A stretch of DNA of 64,000 bases from Palleronia caenipelagi (lineage in GTDB: Bacteria; Pseudomonadota; Alphaproteobacteria; Rhodobacterales; Rhodobacteraceae). Each line of letters opens with the position of its first letter. The stretch's first letter is position 1. Under the pieces are notes generated by a model. It was given only the letters and a program-made list of their open reading frames with translations, was not told the DNA's origin and searched no databases. Positions 27,078 through 37,753 of this stretch are shown here, piece after piece. The position numbers and the translations under genes were made by a program. The stretch covers positions 1 to 64,000 of the forward strand of contig NZ_VFSV01000004.1 of the NCBI RefSeq assembly GCF_007004065.1. Direction: 5' to 3'.

Positions 27078-30000
27078 TCAGTGAAAATCCCGTGATTTCG
27101 GGATGATCTGCACGTCGCGCGGGTGGCGGTGCGTGGGCTCTGGGACTGGCCGCGTGACCTCATCGGCGCGTGACAGCGGCGGGGTGAAATCCTGCCCCGC
27201 CAGCCGGACCAGCGCATCGCTGCGATCCCGCAACTCCCGCGCCACAACATGGATCACGTCCGAGCGCGGGTCACGCTGCACATGGCCCCGCACCTCCATC
27301 AGCCGCGCGGTCATCACGATCTTGCGAAACTGCGCCATGACCTTGGGCCAAACCACCAGATTCGCGGTGCCGGTCTCGTCTTCCAGCGTGACAAAGCACA
27401 CGCCTTTGGCGCTGCCGGGACGCTGGCGGATCAGCACCAGCCCGGCCAGCCGCACCGCCTGTCCCTGCCGCGCGCGGGTGAGCGCCGCCGTCGTCACATA
27501 GCCCTGCCGATCCATGGAGCGCCGCAGAAAGCGCATCGGGTGCGCTTTGAGCGACAGGCGCAGGGTCTGGTAATCCGCCACCACCCGTTCTGAGACCGGC
27601 ATGGCGGGCAGCGCGACCACCGGATCGGCGCCCTCGTCGCGGGTCTCGCGGAACAGGGGCAGATCCGGTGCGTCCTTCAGCCCCCGGATCGCCCAGAGCG
27701 CGGCGCGGCGGTCGAGTCCCAGTGACTGCATCGCATCCGCCGCCGCCAGGGTCTGCAAGGTCCCCCGGTCGAGCCGCGCACGATTCTTCAGATCCTCCGC
27801 ATCGGCAAAGGGCAGGTCCCGCGCGGCCATGATCCTCAGCGCCGCCGCCTGGGCCAACCCCGAGATCTGCCGCAATCCCAGCCGCAGCGCGTGGCTTCGC
27901 CCATGGGGCACCAGCGTGTTGTCCCACTCGCTGAAGCTCACATCCGGGTGCAGCACCTTTACCCCATGCTCCCGCGCATCCCGAACGATCTGCGCGGGCG
28001 CGTAGAACCCCATGGGCTGGGAGTTCAGCAGCGCGGCGGCGAAATGGGCCGGGTAATGGCATTTCAGCCAGGACGACACATAGACCAGCAGAGCAAAGCT
28101 CGCCGCGTGGCTCTCCGGGAAGCCATATTCGCCGAACCCCTTGATCTGGTTAAAGCACCGCTCCGCGAACTCCCGGTCATAGCCGCGACCGACCATGCGC
28201 CCGACCATCTTGTCCTGAAGCTGCTCGATAGTCCCGCGCGAGCGAAAGGTCGCCATGGCCTTGCGCAGCTCATTAGCCTCGGCGGCGTCAAACTCGGCAG
28301 CCACCATGGCGATCTTCATTGCCTGCTCCTGAAAGATCGGCACACCCTTGGTCCGCTTCAGAATATTGCGTAGCTCGTCCGGGTCATGCTCCGGGCCGGG
28401 GGTCGGATACTCCTCCGGCTCCTCGCCATTGCGGCGGCGCAGATAAGGGTGAACCATATCGCCCTGAATGGGGCCGGGACGGACGATGGCGACTTCGATC
28501 ACCAGATCGTAAAAACAGCGCGGTTTCAGACGCGGCAGCATGTTCATCTGCGCCCGGCTCTCCACCTGAAACACGCCGATACTGTCGCCCCGGCAGAGCA
28601 TGTCATAGACCGCGCCATCCTCGTCCGGGATGGTCGCAAGCTCAAAATCCCGACCGTCATGGACCCGGATCAGGTCGAAGCATTTGCGGATGCAGGTCAG
28701 CATCCCCAGCGCCAGCACATCGATTTTCAGGATGTTCAGAGCGTCGAGATCATCCTTGTCCCATTCGATAAAACTGCGATCCGCCATTGCGCCGTTGCCG
28801 ATAGGCACAGTCTCGGTAAGGGGGCCGTCGGTCAGGACGAAACCGCCCACATGCTGGCTCAGATGCCGGGGCAGGCCGATCAGTTCCTGCGCCAGCCGCA
28901 CGGTGCGCGACAGCACCGGATCGCTGAGATCCAGCCCCGCTTGCGCGGCCTGCGCCTCGCCCATATCCTGCCCCCAGCTGCCCCAGACGGTTTTCGCCAG
29001 CGCGCCGGTGATGTCGTCGCTGAGTCCCATGGCCTTGCCCACCTCGCGGATGGCGCTGCGGGGGCGGTAATGGATCACGGTGGCGCAGAGCCCGGCGCGG
29101 TGGCGGCCATAGGTGTCATAGATGTGCTGGATCACCTCCTCGCGCCGCTCATGCTCAAAATCCACATCGATATCGGGGGGCTCATCGCGTTCTTCGCTGA
29201 TAAAGCGCTCGAACAAGAGGTCATGCAGCGCCGGGTCCACAGCCGTGATCCCCAGCACATAGCAGACCGCCGAATTGGCCGCAGAGCCGCGCCCCTGACA
29301 GAGAATCCCGCGCGACCGGGCAAAGGTGACGATTTCGTGGATGGTGAGGAAATACTGGGGGATCTTCTTCTTGGCGATCATCACCAGCTCTCTGGTGATC
29401 TGGTCGCGAACCTTTGCCGGAACACCGTCCGGATAACGATCCGCCGTGCCCGCCCAGGTGAGCCGTTCAAGCTGGCTCTGCGCCGTCTCTCCCTCGGGCA
29501 CAGTCTCCTGCGGGTAATAGTAGGACAGATCGGTCAGGGCAAACCGGCACGCATCGGCGATCTGGCGCGTCGCGGCAATGGCATGGGGCCAGTCGACAAA
29601 GAGGCGACACATCTCGGCGGGGCTTTTCAGGTGCCGTTCAGCGTTGGCGGAGAGCAGGTAACCGGCCTGATGGATCGTGGTGCCCTCGCGGATGCAGGTC
29701 AGAACGTCTTGGAGCGGGCGTCGCGCAGGGGCGTGGTAGAGCACGTCATTCGTCGCCAGAATTCCCAAGCCCGCCGTCCGCGCCAGCCGGTCGAGCCGGT
29801 TGATCCGCGCCCGGTCATCGCCGCGATAGAGATAGCTCACCGCCACATGGCCCAGCCCCGGCAGACGCCGTCTGAGCCGCGTCAGAGCGGTCTCACTCCG
29901 CCCATCGGGGATCAGCACCAGCATCAGCCCGTCGTCCTGAGCGGCGAGGTCGTTGAGGGTGATCTGACAGGCGCCCTTATCCTGCCACGCGCCATCGGGG

Positions 30001-30362
30001 GTCTGCATCTTGCCCTTGGACAGGAGCTGCGACAGGCGGCCATAGGCGGCGCGGTCGCGCGGATAGGCGAGAAAGCTCTCGCCCGTGACGAGCTCCAGCC
30101 GACAGCCGATCAGCGGGCGGATCTGCGCCTTCGTCGCCGCCGCGTGGAACCGCACCACCCCCGCGAGGCTGTTCAGATCGGCAATCCCCAGCGCATCGTA
30201 GCCCAGCGCGTGGGCCGTGGCGATGAGCTCCGTCGCCTCCGACGCCCCGCGCAGAAAGGAAAACGCCGAGGCGAGGCCAAGCTCCACATAAGGGGCGCGC
30301 GGGTTGGCCGGAAATTCCCCGCTGAGACGCGGGCGCGGGGTGGAGGGAGGCGCGTCGGGCAT
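27078..30362 (-). CDS. dnaE2: DnaE2, error-prone DNA polymerase III alpha-type subunit
   Basis: This 1094-residue C-family polymerase is the catalytic part of the ImuA-ImuB-DnaE2 damage-induced mutasome. It has an N-terminal PHP domain (GLASAFSFLRGAS near residues 30-42), the polymerase active-site aspartates in PPDIDVDFEHERREEV near 410, a helix-hairpin-helix region near 830-900 and a C-terminal OB domain. Length is typical of DnaE2 and shorter than replicative DnaE1. The start at 30362 overlaps the imuB stop by one base (TGATG), giving tight coupling. Expression is probably controlled by LexA from the imuA promoter. Confidence 0.95.
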   Translation of the reverse strand: MPDAPPSTPRPRLSGEFPANPRAPYVELGLASAFSFLRGASEATELIATAHALGYDALGIADLNSLAGVVRFHAAATKAQIRPLIGCRLELVTGESFLAYPRDRAAYGRLSQLLSKGKMQTPDGAWQDKGACQITLNDLAAQDDGLMLVLIPDGRSETALTRLRRRLPGLGHVAVSYLYRGDDRARINRLDRLARTAGLGILATNDVLYHAPARRPLQDVLTCIREGTTIHQAGYLLSANAERHLKSPAEMCRLFVDWPHAIAATRQIADACRFALTDLSYYYPQETVPEGETAQSQLERLTWAGTADRYPDGVPAKVRDQITRELVMIAKKKIPQYFLTIHEIVTFARSRGILCQGRGSAANSAVCYVLGITAVDPALHDLLFERFISEERDEPPDIDVDFEHERREEVIQHIYDTYGRHRAGLCATVIHYRPRSAIREVGKAMGLSDDITGALAKTVWGSWGQDMGEAQAAQAGLDLSDPVLSRTVRLAQELIGLPRHLSQHVGGFVLTDGPLTETVPIGNGAMADRSFIEWDKDDLDALNILKIDVLALGMLTCIRKCFDLIRVHDGRDFELATIPDEDGAVYDMLCRGDSIGVFQVESRAQMNMLPRLKPRCFYDLVIEVAIVRPGPIQGDMVHPYLRRRNGEEPEEYPTPGPEHDPDELRNILKRTKGVPIFQEQAMKIAMVAAEFDAAEANELRKAMATFRSRGTIEQLQDKMVGRMVGRGYDREFAERCFNQIKGFGEYGFPESHAASFALLVYVSSWLKCHYPAHFAAALLNSQPMGFYAPAQIVRDAREHGVKVLHPDVSFSEWDNTLVPHGRSHALRLGLRQISGLAQAAALRIMAARDLPFADAEDLKNRARLDRGTLQTLAAADAMQSLGLDRRAALWAIRGLKDAPDLPLFRETRDEGADPVVALPAMPVSERVVADYQTLRLSLKAHPMRFLRRSMDRQGYVTTAALTRARQGQAVRLAGLVLIRQRPGSAKGVCFVTLEDETGTANLVVWPKVMAQFRKIVMTARLMEVRGHVQRDPRSDVIHVVARELRDRSDALVRLAGQDFTPPLSRADEVTRPVPEPTHRHPRDVQIIPKSRDFH

Positions 30363-31876
30363 CAGTCAAAGAACCCTTGCAGGAACCAGCGCGGATCCCC
30401 GCCCCGGCCATCGCCATGCAGCCCCTCGCGATAGATCCAGAAACGTCGCCCGCGCGCATCCTCGATGCGAAAATAATCGCGCAGTCGCGTGCCCGGACGG
30501 TCCTGCCACCATTCCGGCGCGATCCGCTCAGGTCCCTCGTAGCGGCTGACCCGCAACACCTGCCGCCGCCAGAGAAACTGTTGCGGCGGGCCGTCCGGCA
30601 CGGCGTAGAGCACCCGCACTTCCTCGGGTGGGTCCAGCAGACGCAGGGGACGCAGCAGCGCGGGGGGCGGGTCGGGAGGGGGGGCCAGCGGCGCAATCCG
30701 GGTCAGGCTGCGCTCGGGGATGTGACTGGCGCGCGGAGCGGGCTGCGAGATCCGCCCCGCGCCGAACCGCATGGTCAGCCGGTCGATCATCTGCGCCAGA
30801 TCCTCCTCCGCCTCAACCTCGCCGGTGAGGCTGGTCTGGCGGCCCGACAGGTGTTCGGTCCGGGTGGCCTCAAAGCTCAGCAGGTCGAATCCGAACCCCG
30901 GGTCGAGCGCTTCCACCCGCTCGGTGAACAGCTCCGCCAGCCGCACGGGATCGCGCACCGGCAGAGCGGTGGTGGCCCCGATCCGGCGGGTTTCGCCATC
31001 GGTGCGGTAAACGGTCAGGCAGAGCTGCCGCGCGCCCCGCTCCGCCCCGGCGAGCTGCGCCGCCAGATCGGCGGCCAGCGCGGGGAGGTGGTTGCGCGGG
31101 TCGAGGATCGGCTCCGGCAGGCTGAGGGTCGCACGCAAGGGAGCCTCGGCCTCCCGGCTGGAAATCGGCTCATCACTGCGCCCCATGGCCTGATCGAGGC
31201 GAATCAGCGGGTGCGTCTCCGCAGGCGTGCGGGTGAACCGGCGGGCGAGCGCGTTGCGTGGCAAGGCGAGCAGATCGCCCACCCGCTTTAGCCCCAACCT
31301 GTCCAGCAGACGCAGGGTGTCCCCGTTGAGACGGAGCGCAGCCACGGGAAGGGGGGCGAGCTCCTGCGGATCGCCGCAAATCGCGCGCTCCGGCCCGAAC
31401 CGCGCCAAGGCCCAGGCCGCCCCCCATGTGGGCGCGACCGCCAGCCGCGCGGTGAAGCCGAGCGTGGCCAGACGTCCCTCGATCTCAGCCAGCATCGGCG
31501 CTTCGCCGCCCCAGAGGTGGTCCGAACCAGTGCTGTCCATGACGATCCCGTCGGCTCCGTCGCGCGCCGTCCAGGGACACCAGCGCCGCGCCCAGAGCAC
31601 CAGCCGGTCGAGCGCGAGCGCATCGCCTTGCAGGTCGGCATACTCCACCCGGAGCCCCGGGCAGAACGCCTGCATATCCACCACTCGGGCGCCCGCACTC
31701 ACGCCCGCGAGCATCGCGGTGCGATTGGCGGCGTGGACGACGCGACCGTGCGGCCCCTCGGTCGCCAGCACGACCGGCACCTCATCCGAGGGCGGATCGC
31801 CCCGGCGCCGCGACAGGATCTGCCATCTCTCGATCGCGAAGCGGGGCAGAAAAGCGCAAACCACCCTTCGGGTCAC
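30362..31876 (-). CDS. imuB: ImuB, Y-family polymerase-like mutasome adaptor
   Basis: This 504-residue ImuB/DinB-like protein is known to bridge the beta clamp, ImuA and DnaE2 during translesion synthesis. The N-terminus (RRVVCAFLPRFAIERW) has no acidic catalytic residue where active Y-family enzymes have one. The DGIVMDSTGSDHLWGG segment also lacks the usual Asp-Glu pair, consistent with an inactive scaffold. I chose the GTG at 31876, which begins at the first conserved strand. This start overlaps the imuA 3' end by 95 bp, a long overlap. Confidence 0.9.
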   Translation of the reverse strand: MTRRVVCAFLPRFAIERWQILSRRRGDPPSDEVPVVLATEGPHGRVVHAANRTAMLAGVSAGARVVDMQAFCPGLRVEYADLQGDALALDRLVLWARRWCPWTARDGADGIVMDSTGSDHLWGGEAPMLAEIEGRLATLGFTARLAVAPTWGAAWALARFGPERAICGDPQELAPLPVAALRLNGDTLRLLDRLGLKRVGDLLALPRNALARRFTRTPAETHPLIRLDQAMGRSDEPISSREAEAPLRATLSLPEPILDPRNHLPALAADLAAQLAGAERGARQLCLTVYRTDGETRRIGATTALPVRDPVRLAELFTERVEALDPGFGFDLLSFEATRTEHLSGRQTSLTGEVEAEEDLAQMIDRLTMRFGAGRISQPAPRASHIPERSLTRIAPLAPPPDPPPALLRPLRLLDPPEEVRVLYAVPDGPPQQFLWRRQVLRVSRYEGPERIAPEWWQDRPGTRLRDYFRIEDARGRRFWIYREGLHGDGRGGDPRWFLQGFFD

Positions 31877-32429
31877 GGCTGACCTCCCATATGCCGGGGC
31901 GCTGGCTGCGGGATCGGAACAGCTCGGCCTGCCAGCGCGGGAGACCGGGCGCTTTGGGATCGTCGGGATGGGGCAGCGAGGGCAGCGATTCGACCTGCCA
32001 CCGCTCGCGCATAGCGCTCGAGCGGCGCGGTGCCCCATGGCGGATCAGCCAGCACGGCGTACCCGAACGCTCGGCCCGAAAGGCGAGCCGCTTGGTCGCG
32101 GTGAAATCCAGCACCGGCGGGTCCCCGTGGATCTCCGCGAGCACCGCTGCGAGACTGCGACAGCGCAGCCCCTCCTCCGCCGCAATCAGCGCGTCGCGCG
32201 GATGAGACAGGGTCACGTGAATGACCCTGAGCGTCCCCGTGACAAAGCCCGGCCTGCCCCCCTCCAGCGCGGAGAGCCTGTCCTGTACCCACAGGACACG
32301 CCCTGCCCGCACCCCGGACAAGGCCCCCAGCACGAATCCCATCCAGCCCCCGTCACCGGGACCTTTTGGGAACAGCTCTATCGAAGACGCTCCCCGGAGC
32401 GGGGGCGCCGTGTTGGAATGGGTCAACAT
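31782..32429 (-). CDS. imuA: ImuA, SOS mutagenesis protein
   Basis: This 215-residue protein of the ImuA/SulA-RecA-like family is the first gene of the mutagenesis cassette. Features are SIELFPKGPGDGGWMGFVLGALSG near the N-terminus, WVQDRLSALEGGRP, and a C-terminal TRP-rich, Arg-rich tail that overlaps imuB. I chose the ATG at 32429 because the SOS operator lies just upstream of it; the longer open frame would start upstream of that operator. In known systems ImuA is essential for DnaE2-dependent mutagenesis. Confidence 0.88.
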   Translation of the reverse strand: MLTHSNTAPPLRGASSIELFPKGPGDGGWMGFVLGALSGVRAGRVLWVQDRLSALEGGRPGFVTGTLRVIHVTLSHPRDALIAAEEGLRCRSLAAVLAEIHGDPPVLDFTATKRLAFRAERSGTPCWLIRHGAPRRSSAMRERWQVESLPSLPHPDDPKAPGLPRWQAELFRSRSQRPGIWEVSRDPKGGLRFSAPLRDREMADPVAAPGRSALG

Positions 32430-32453
32430 GGGCGATCCTGGCAGCGATTCTGT

Positions 32454-32468
32454 GTTCTTATTTTGTTC
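32454..32468 (-). promoter_or_regulatory. LexA operator (SOS box) of imuA-imuB-dnaE2
   Basis: GTTC-N7-GTTC, a perfect match to the alphaproteobacterial LexA box, starts 24 bp upstream of the imuA ATG in the 190 bp gap to the divergent oxidoreductase gene. The direct-repeat spacing is exact. Confidence 0.87.
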
Positions 32469-32619
32469 CCGACACAGCAGAGCGTCAAGCCCAATTCCCG
32501 ATCCGGCAGCGGCGGCGACGCTACGCGACGGAACGAACCGCTTTCGGTTGATCGCACCACGCTGCGGCCCATCTCGAACAGCAAGACGCCCCCGAGGCGC
32601 ATACACATCGGAGACCCCC

Positions 32620-33660
32620 ATGGCACAAGACGCTACGAACCGCCGCTTCGTCCTGAACAAACGCCCCACAGGCGAGCCCAGCCCGGATACGTTCCGGCTG
32701 GAAACCACCGACATCCCCGCCCCCGCCGAGGGCCAGATGTTGCTGCGCAACCATTACCTGTCCCTCGACCCCTATATGCGGGGCCGCCTCGATGACCGGA
32801 AATCCTATGCCGAGCCCGTCGCGCTGAACGAGGTGATGATCGGCGGCACCGTGTCGCAGGTGGTGGACTCCCGCCACCCCGACTACGCCAAGGGAGACTG
32901 GGTCGTGACCACCGGCGGCTGGCAGGATTACGCCCTGTCAGACGGTGCACTGACCTTTCCGCTGAAAACCGACATGGGCAACAAATCCTGGGCGCTGGGT
33001 ATCCTCGGGATGCCGGGCTTTACCGCCTGGGCCGGGCTGACCCAGATCGGACAGCCAAAAGAAGGTGAGACCCTCGTGGTCGCCGCCGCCACCGGCCCCG
33101 TGGGATCTGCGGTTGGGCAGATCGGCAAGCTCCTCGGCCTGCGTGTCGTCGGTGTTGCCGGGGGACCGGAGAAATGCGCCTATGCGATGGAAAACTTCGG
33201 TTTCGACGCCTGTATCGACCACAAGGCCGCCGATTTCGAAGAACAGCTCGCCAAGGCTACGCCCGATGGCATCGACATCTATTTCGAGAATGTCGGTGGC
33301 AGGGTGTTTGACGCAGTGCTGCCGCTTCTGAACATGGGCGCCCGAATCCCGCTCTGTGGCACCATCGCGACTTATAACAACGCCGACGAGCCCAGCGAGG
33401 GGCGTGATCGGACCGGCCTCGTCATGGCAAAGTTCCTGCAATCCCGCGTGACCGTGCGGGGCTACATCATCTTCGACGATTTCGGCCATCTTTACGGTGA
33501 CTTCATGAGTCAGATGTCGGGCTGGGTCGCGGAGGGCAAGCTCCACTATCTGGAACACATGACCGATGGTCTCGAAGACGCGCCCGAGGCGCTCAATCAG
33601 GTGCTGCGGGGCGAGAATTTCGGCAAGCGGGTGATCCGCATTACCGAAGACGCTGCCTGA
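32620..33660 (+). CDS. NADP-dependent medium-chain oxidoreductase (CurA/leukotriene-B4 dehydrogenase-like)
   Basis: This 346-residue zinc-independent MDR enzyme is predicted to reduce alpha,beta-unsaturated carbonyls with NADPH. The N-terminal substrate domain contains NHYLSLDPYMRGRL. The Rossmann part contains AATGPVGSAVGQIGKLLG near residue 155, and YFENVGGRVFDAVLPLL is typical of the family. No zinc-ligand cysteines are seen. I chose the ATG at 32620, at the normal family N-terminus. It is divergent from imuA, so the SOS box could influence it. A GC-rich terminator follows. Confidence 0.88.
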   Translation: MAQDATNRRFVLNKRPTGEPSPDTFRLETTDIPAPAEGQMLLRNHYLSLDPYMRGRLDDRKSYAEPVALNEVMIGGTVSQVVDSRHPDYAKGDWVVTTGGWQDYALSDGALTFPLKTDMGNKSWALGILGMPGFTAWAGLTQIGQPKEGETLVVAAATGPVGSAVGQIGKLLGLRVVGVAGGPEKCAYAMENFGFDACIDHKAADFEEQLAKATPDGIDIYFENVGGRVFDAVLPLLNMGARIPLCGTIATYNNADEPSEGRDRTGLVMAKFLQSRVTVRGYIIFDDFGHLYGDFMSQMSGWVAEGKLHYLEHMTDGLEDAPEALNQVLRGENFGKRVIRITEDAA

Positions 33661-33669
33661 AGGCAGATC

Positions 33670-33693
33670 GGGGGCGGCTGGCCCGCCCCCGTT
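33670..33693 (+). terminator. GC-rich terminator between convergent oxidoreductase and argG genes
   Basis: An 8 bp stem (GGGGGCGG / CCGCCCCC) with a 5 nt loop is followed by GTTT on the plus strand, 9 nt after the oxidoreductase stop. It may also slow transcription from argG on the other strand. Confidence 0.65.
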
Positions 33694-33697
33694 TCGC

Positions 33698-34915
33698 TCA
33701 GCCGAGCCGCTTGTTGCGGGCGGCGAGCAGTTTCAGACGCAGGGCGTTAAGCTGGATAAAGCCCGCCGCGTCTTTCTGATCATAGGCACCTGCATCGTCC
33801 TCGAAGGTCACGTGGGCCTCGGAGTAGAGCGAATGATCCGACCAGCGACCCACGGTGCGCGCGGAGCCTTTGTAGAGCTTCACCCGGACCGTGCCCGTGA
33901 CGTGCTCCTGGCTCTTGTCGATCAGCGCCTGTAGCATCTCGCGCTCGGGGCTGAACCAGAAGCCGTTATAGATCAGCTCGGCATAGCGCGGCATGAGTTC
34001 GTCCTTGAGATGCGCCGCGCCCCGGTCCAGCGTGATCTGCTCGATACCGCGATGGGCCTCCAGCAGAATGGTACCGCCGGGGGTCTCGTAGATGCCGCGG
34101 GATTTCATACCGACAAAGCGCCCCTCGACCAGATCGAGTCTCCCGATTCCGTGCTTGCCGCCCAGCTCGTTCAGCTTCGTCAGGACGGTGGCGGGGGACA
34201 TCGCCTCGCCATTGATGCTGACCGCGTCGCCCTTCTCGAACCCGATCTCGACGAATTCCGGCGTGTCGGGCGCATCCTCGGGGTTCACCGTGCGCTGATA
34301 CACGTAATCGGGCGCGTCTTCAGCGGGATCTTCCAGAACCTTTCCCTCCGACGAGGTGTGCAGGAGGTTCGCATCGACCGAGAACGGTGCCTCACCGCGC
34401 TTGTCCTTGGCAATCGGGATCTGGTTCTTTTCGGCGAAGTCGATGAGCTTCGTCCGACTGGTCAGATCCCATTCACGCCACGGGGCAATGACCTTGATCT
34501 CGGGGTTCAGGGCATAGGCGGCCAGTTCGAAACGCACCTGATCGTTGCCCTTACCGGTCGCGCCATGGGCCACCGCATCAGCGCCCTCGGCCTCGGCAAT
34601 CTCGACCAGACGTTTGGAGATCAGCGGACGGGCGATAGACGTGCCCAGCAGGTAGAGCCCCTCATAGACCGCGTTGGCGCGGAACATGGGAAAGACAAAA
34701 TCACGGACGAATTCCTCGCGCAGATCCTCGATATAGATGGCAGAGGCGCCCATCATCTCGGCTTTCTTGCGCGCAGGCTCCAGCTCTTCGCCCTGCCCCA
34801 GATCGGCGGTAAAGGTCACCACCTCACAGCCATATTCGGTCTGCAGCCACTTCAGGATGATCGAGGTATCGAGACCCCCGGAATAGGCGAGAACGACTTT
34901 CTTGGGTGCGGCCAT
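33698..34915 (-). CDS. argG: ArgG, argininosuccinate synthase
   Basis: This 405-residue enzyme joins citrulline and aspartate with ATP in arginine synthesis. It has the N-type ATP-pyrophosphatase P-loop [10 protein letters not shown] near residues 9-18, [13 protein letters not shown] near 118 and the citrulline/aspartate-binding [24 protein letters not shown] region in the middle (read as separate motifs). I chose the ATG at 34915; the frame is open further upstream but the family starts here. It stands alone on the minus strand. Confidence 0.96.
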   Translation of the reverse strand: MAAPKKVVLAYSGGLDTSIILKWLQTEYGCEVVTFTADLGQGEELEPARKKAEMMGASAIYIEDLREEFVRDFVFPMFRANAVYEGLYLLGTSIARPLISKRLVEIAEAEGADAVAHGATGKGNDQVRFELAAYALNPEIKVIAPWREWDLTSRTKLIDFAEKNQIPIAKDKRGEAPFSVDANLLHTSSEGKVLEDPAEDAPDYVYQRTVNPEDAPDTPEFVEIGFEKGDAVSINGEAMSPATVLTKLNELGGKHGIGRLDLVEGRFVGMKSRGIYETPGGTILLEAHRGIEQITLDRGAAHLKDELMPRYAELIYNGFWFSPEREMLQALIDKSQEHVTGTVRVKLYKGSARTVGRWSDHSLYSEAHVTFEDDAGAYDQKDAAGFIQLNALRLKLLAARNKRLG

Positions 34916-35116
34916 CGGGACCCCCGTTTGCATGGTTATCTGGACGCCAAGGCGCTTAGCCCGTTTGGTCGTCCCGGGCAAGGTAAGCCTGAGTGGCGGA
35001 CGTCAGTGAAATCGTTGCATTCAGCGCATTGGCAGCGGCACAGCCGGCTCTAATGTGCCTACCTACAGCCAAAAGTTCGTCGTCGGACACGCTTCTCCGC
35101 GGGATAGACACAAAAC

Positions 35117-35154
35117 AAAAACCCCGGGTTCCTGCTCGGAAACCGGGGTTTTTT
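35117..35154 (-). terminator. Intrinsic terminator of the initiator tRNA gene
   Basis: A strong, nearly symmetrical hairpin (AAAACCCCGG ... CCGGGGTTTT type) ends in a T-run on the minus strand, 17-20 nt beyond the tRNA 3' end. Because it is A-rich on one side and T-rich on the other, it could work in both directions. Confidence 0.85.
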
Positions 35155-35170
35155 GCAGCCGTTATAAACT

Positions 35171-35247
<77 letters not shown>

Positions 35248-35339
35248 CCAAGTTCGTGTGGGATAGCCAATTCCCCGACCGCCCGCAAGGGGCCTCCAAC
35301 CATCTCACTCGCATGACAGCCATGTGCTCAACGCATGGC

Positions 35340-37592
35340 TCACCCCATATCGCAAGCCGCGATCACTGCCATGTTAAGGATATCGGACGCGCCCATATTG
35401 CTCGACGCCACCTGGATCGGTTTCCCGACGCCAGTCAGAATCGGCCCGATGATCGTTGCGCCGCCGATCTCCTGCATCAATTTGACCGAGATTGAGGCCG
35501 AGTGGCGCGCGGGCACCACAAGAATATTGGCCGGACCCGACAGGCGGCAGAACGGGTATTGAGTTAGAACATCGGCGTTCAGCGCCACATCCACCGTCAT
35601 CTCGCCGTCATACTCAAAATCGACGCCGCGCTTATCGAGAATACCCGGGGCCAGATGCATCTTTTCAGCCCGCTCAGACACCGGATAGCCAAAAGTCGAA
35701 AATGAGACGAAGGCGACGCGCGGTTCAAGACCCAGACCCCGTGCCACCGCTGCGGCGCGCTCCGCGATGTTGGCCAGATCTTCCTGGTCGGGCCACTCAT
35801 GGACCAGCGTATCGGCGATAAGCACGATGCGGTTGCCCCGGATCACGGCGGTGATCCCTACCGCACCATCTGTCGCGCGCGCATCGAACACCATGTTGAT
35901 CTGGTCGAGCACATGAGCTGATTTCCGTGTGGCGCCCGTGACCATCGCATCCCCGTGCCCATGAGCGAGCATACAAGCAGAGAACACATGCCGGTCCCGC
36001 GCCGCCATCCGATGCACATCGGCCCGGTCATAGCCTTTGCGTTGCAAGCGCCCGTACAAGTGCGATTTATAGGTCTCCAGATGCTCGGTATTGGCCGCAT
36101 TGACGATCTCGATGAGGCCAATCGAGTCCTCAAGACCCTCGGCAGCCAGTTTCTGACGAACATCCGCCTCGCGCCCGATCACCGCGGCTTCCCCAAGGCC
36201 CTCACGGACATAGGCAATAGCAGCCTTCAGCACCCGGATATCGTCGCCCTCGGCAAAGATCATCCGCGCCTGACGCACCCGGGCACGCGCAAAGAGGCTT
36301 TGCAGGATCGAAGACGTCGGATCCATCCGCGCCTGGAGGCTGCGGGTGTATCCCTCCATATCGACGATGGGCCGGCGGGCGACACCGGTATCCATCCCGG
36401 CCCGTGCCACGGCGGGCGGCACACGCCAGATCAGGCGGGGATCAAACGGGGTCGGGATGATGTAATCGCGCCCGAATTTCAGGCTGCGCCCGTAGGCCAG
36501 CGCCACCTCGTCCGGCACATCCTCCCGTGCCAGCTCGGCCAGAGCACGGGCACAGGCGATCTTCATATCGTCGTTGATCGCGCGCGCATGGATGTCGAGA
36601 GCCCCCCGGAACAAGTAGGGGAAGCCCAGCACGTTGTTGACCTGATTGGGATAATCGGACCGGCCCGTGGCGACGATCGCATCCGGGCGGACGGCCTGAG
36701 CCTCCTCGGGCGTGATCTCGGGATCGGGGTTCGCCATGGCGAAGATCACCGGGTTCTCGGCCATGCTCTCGACCATGGCCGGGGTCACTGCACCCTTGAC
36801 CGATACGCCGAGGAACACATCCGCGCCCTTCATGGCTTCTTCGAGCGTGCGCAGATCCGTGGCAGCCGCATGGGCAGATTTCCACTGGTTCATGCCCTCG
36901 GAGCGGCCCCGATAGATCACGCCCTTGGTGTCGCACATGATGCAGTTGTTGTGCCGGGCGCCCATAGCCTTGAGCAGCTCCAGACAGGCAATCCCCGCCG
37001 CACCGGCACCGTTCAGGACGATGCGCACATCTTCGATACGCTTACCTGACAGATGCAGGGCATTAATCAGCCCTGCCGCGCAGATCACCGCCGTGCCATG
37101 CTGGTCGTCGTGGAAGACGGGAATATCCATCTCTTCCTTCAGGCGGCTCTCGATCTCGAAGCACTCGGGCGCCTTGATGTCTTCGAGGTTGATGCCTCCG
37201 AAAGTCGGCTCCATCAGCCGGACGGCCTGACAGAACGCGTCCGGGTCTTCGGTCGCCAGTTCAATATCGATAGAGTTCACGTCAGCGAAGCGTTTGAAGA
37301 GCACCGACTTGCCCTCCATCACCGGCTTGGACGCCAGCGCTCCGAGGTTGCCGAGGCCCAGCACCGCCGTGCCGTTGGAGATCACCGCGACGAGGTTGCC
37401 CTTGTTCGTGTAGTCATAGGCCAGCCCCGGCTCCTCAAAGATCCGCTCGCACGGCACGGCAACACCGGGCGAATAGGCGAGGCTGAGATCTCGCTGCGTG
37501 GACATGGGCACGCTGGCGGCGATGTCGAATTTGCCCGGGCGGGGCTCCATGTGGAAGCGCAGGGCTTCTTCGTCGGTGAATTTCTTGGACAT
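35340..37592 (-). CDS. maeB: MaeB-type NADP-dependent malic enzyme with phosphotransacetylase-like domain
   Basis: This 750-residue enzyme oxidatively decarboxylates malate to pyruvate. The malic enzyme part has [11 protein letters not shown] near residue 40, [11 protein letters not shown] near 155 and the nucleotide-binding [15 protein letters not shown] near 190. The C-terminal 320 residues are the phosphate acetyltransferase-like domain seen in long MaeB proteins, thought to be regulatory and non-catalytic. I chose the ATG at 37592 at the usual [15 protein letters not shown]-terminus. It is divergent from mutS. Confidence 0.94.
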   Translation of the reverse strand: MSKKFTDEEALRFHMEPRPGKFDIAASVPMSTQRDLSLAYSPGVAVPCERIFEEPGLAYDYTNKGNLVAVISNGTAVLGLGNLGALASKPVMEGKSVLFKRFADVNSIDIELATEDPDAFCQAVRLMEPTFGGINLEDIKAPECFEIESRLKEEMDIPVFHDDQHGTAVICAAGLINALHLSGKRIEDVRIVLNGAGAAGIACLELLKAMGARHNNCIMCDTKGVIYRGRSEGMNQWKSAHAAATDLRTLEEAMKGADVFLGVSVKGAVTPAMVESMAENPVIFAMANPDPEITPEEAQAVRPDAIVATGRSDYPNQVNNVLGFPYLFRGALDIHARAINDDMKIACARALAELAREDVPDEVALAYGRSLKFGRDYIIPTPFDPRLIWRVPPAVARAGMDTGVARRPIVDMEGYTRSLQARMDPTSSILQSLFARARVRQARMIFAEGDDIRVLKAAIAYVREGLGEAAVIGREADVRQKLAAEGLEDSIGLIEIVNAANTEHLETYKSHLYGRLQRKGYDRADVHRMAARDRHVFSACMLAHGHGDAMVTGATRKSAHVLDQINMVFDARATDGAVGITAVIRGNRIVLIADTLVHEWPDQEDLANIAERAAAVARGLGLEPRVAFVSFSTFGYPVSERAEKMHLAPGILDKRGVDFEYDGEMTVDVALNADVLTQYPFCRLSGPANILVVPARHSASISVKLMQEIGGATIIGPILTGVGKPIQVASSNMGASDILNMAVIAACDMG

Positions 37593-37753
37593 GATACCTC
37601 CGGTCTTCATCCCTTGTGACACCACACGCGCCGCAACTTCCAGCCCCGCGTACGTCTGTTAGCGCCCGCGCGGGCGCAAAACCTTGGGGAAGCGCCCCCT
37701 TGGACGTCGTTCTTATCCGCGCTAGGCACAAACCCGAGTGCTGGGAGATCAGA

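Noticed and set aside
32213-32228. CACGTG within a long imperfect palindrome in imuA as a parS site
   Set aside because: Arms around it (CAGGGTCA / TGACCCTG) do not match the parS core GTTTCACGTGAAAC.
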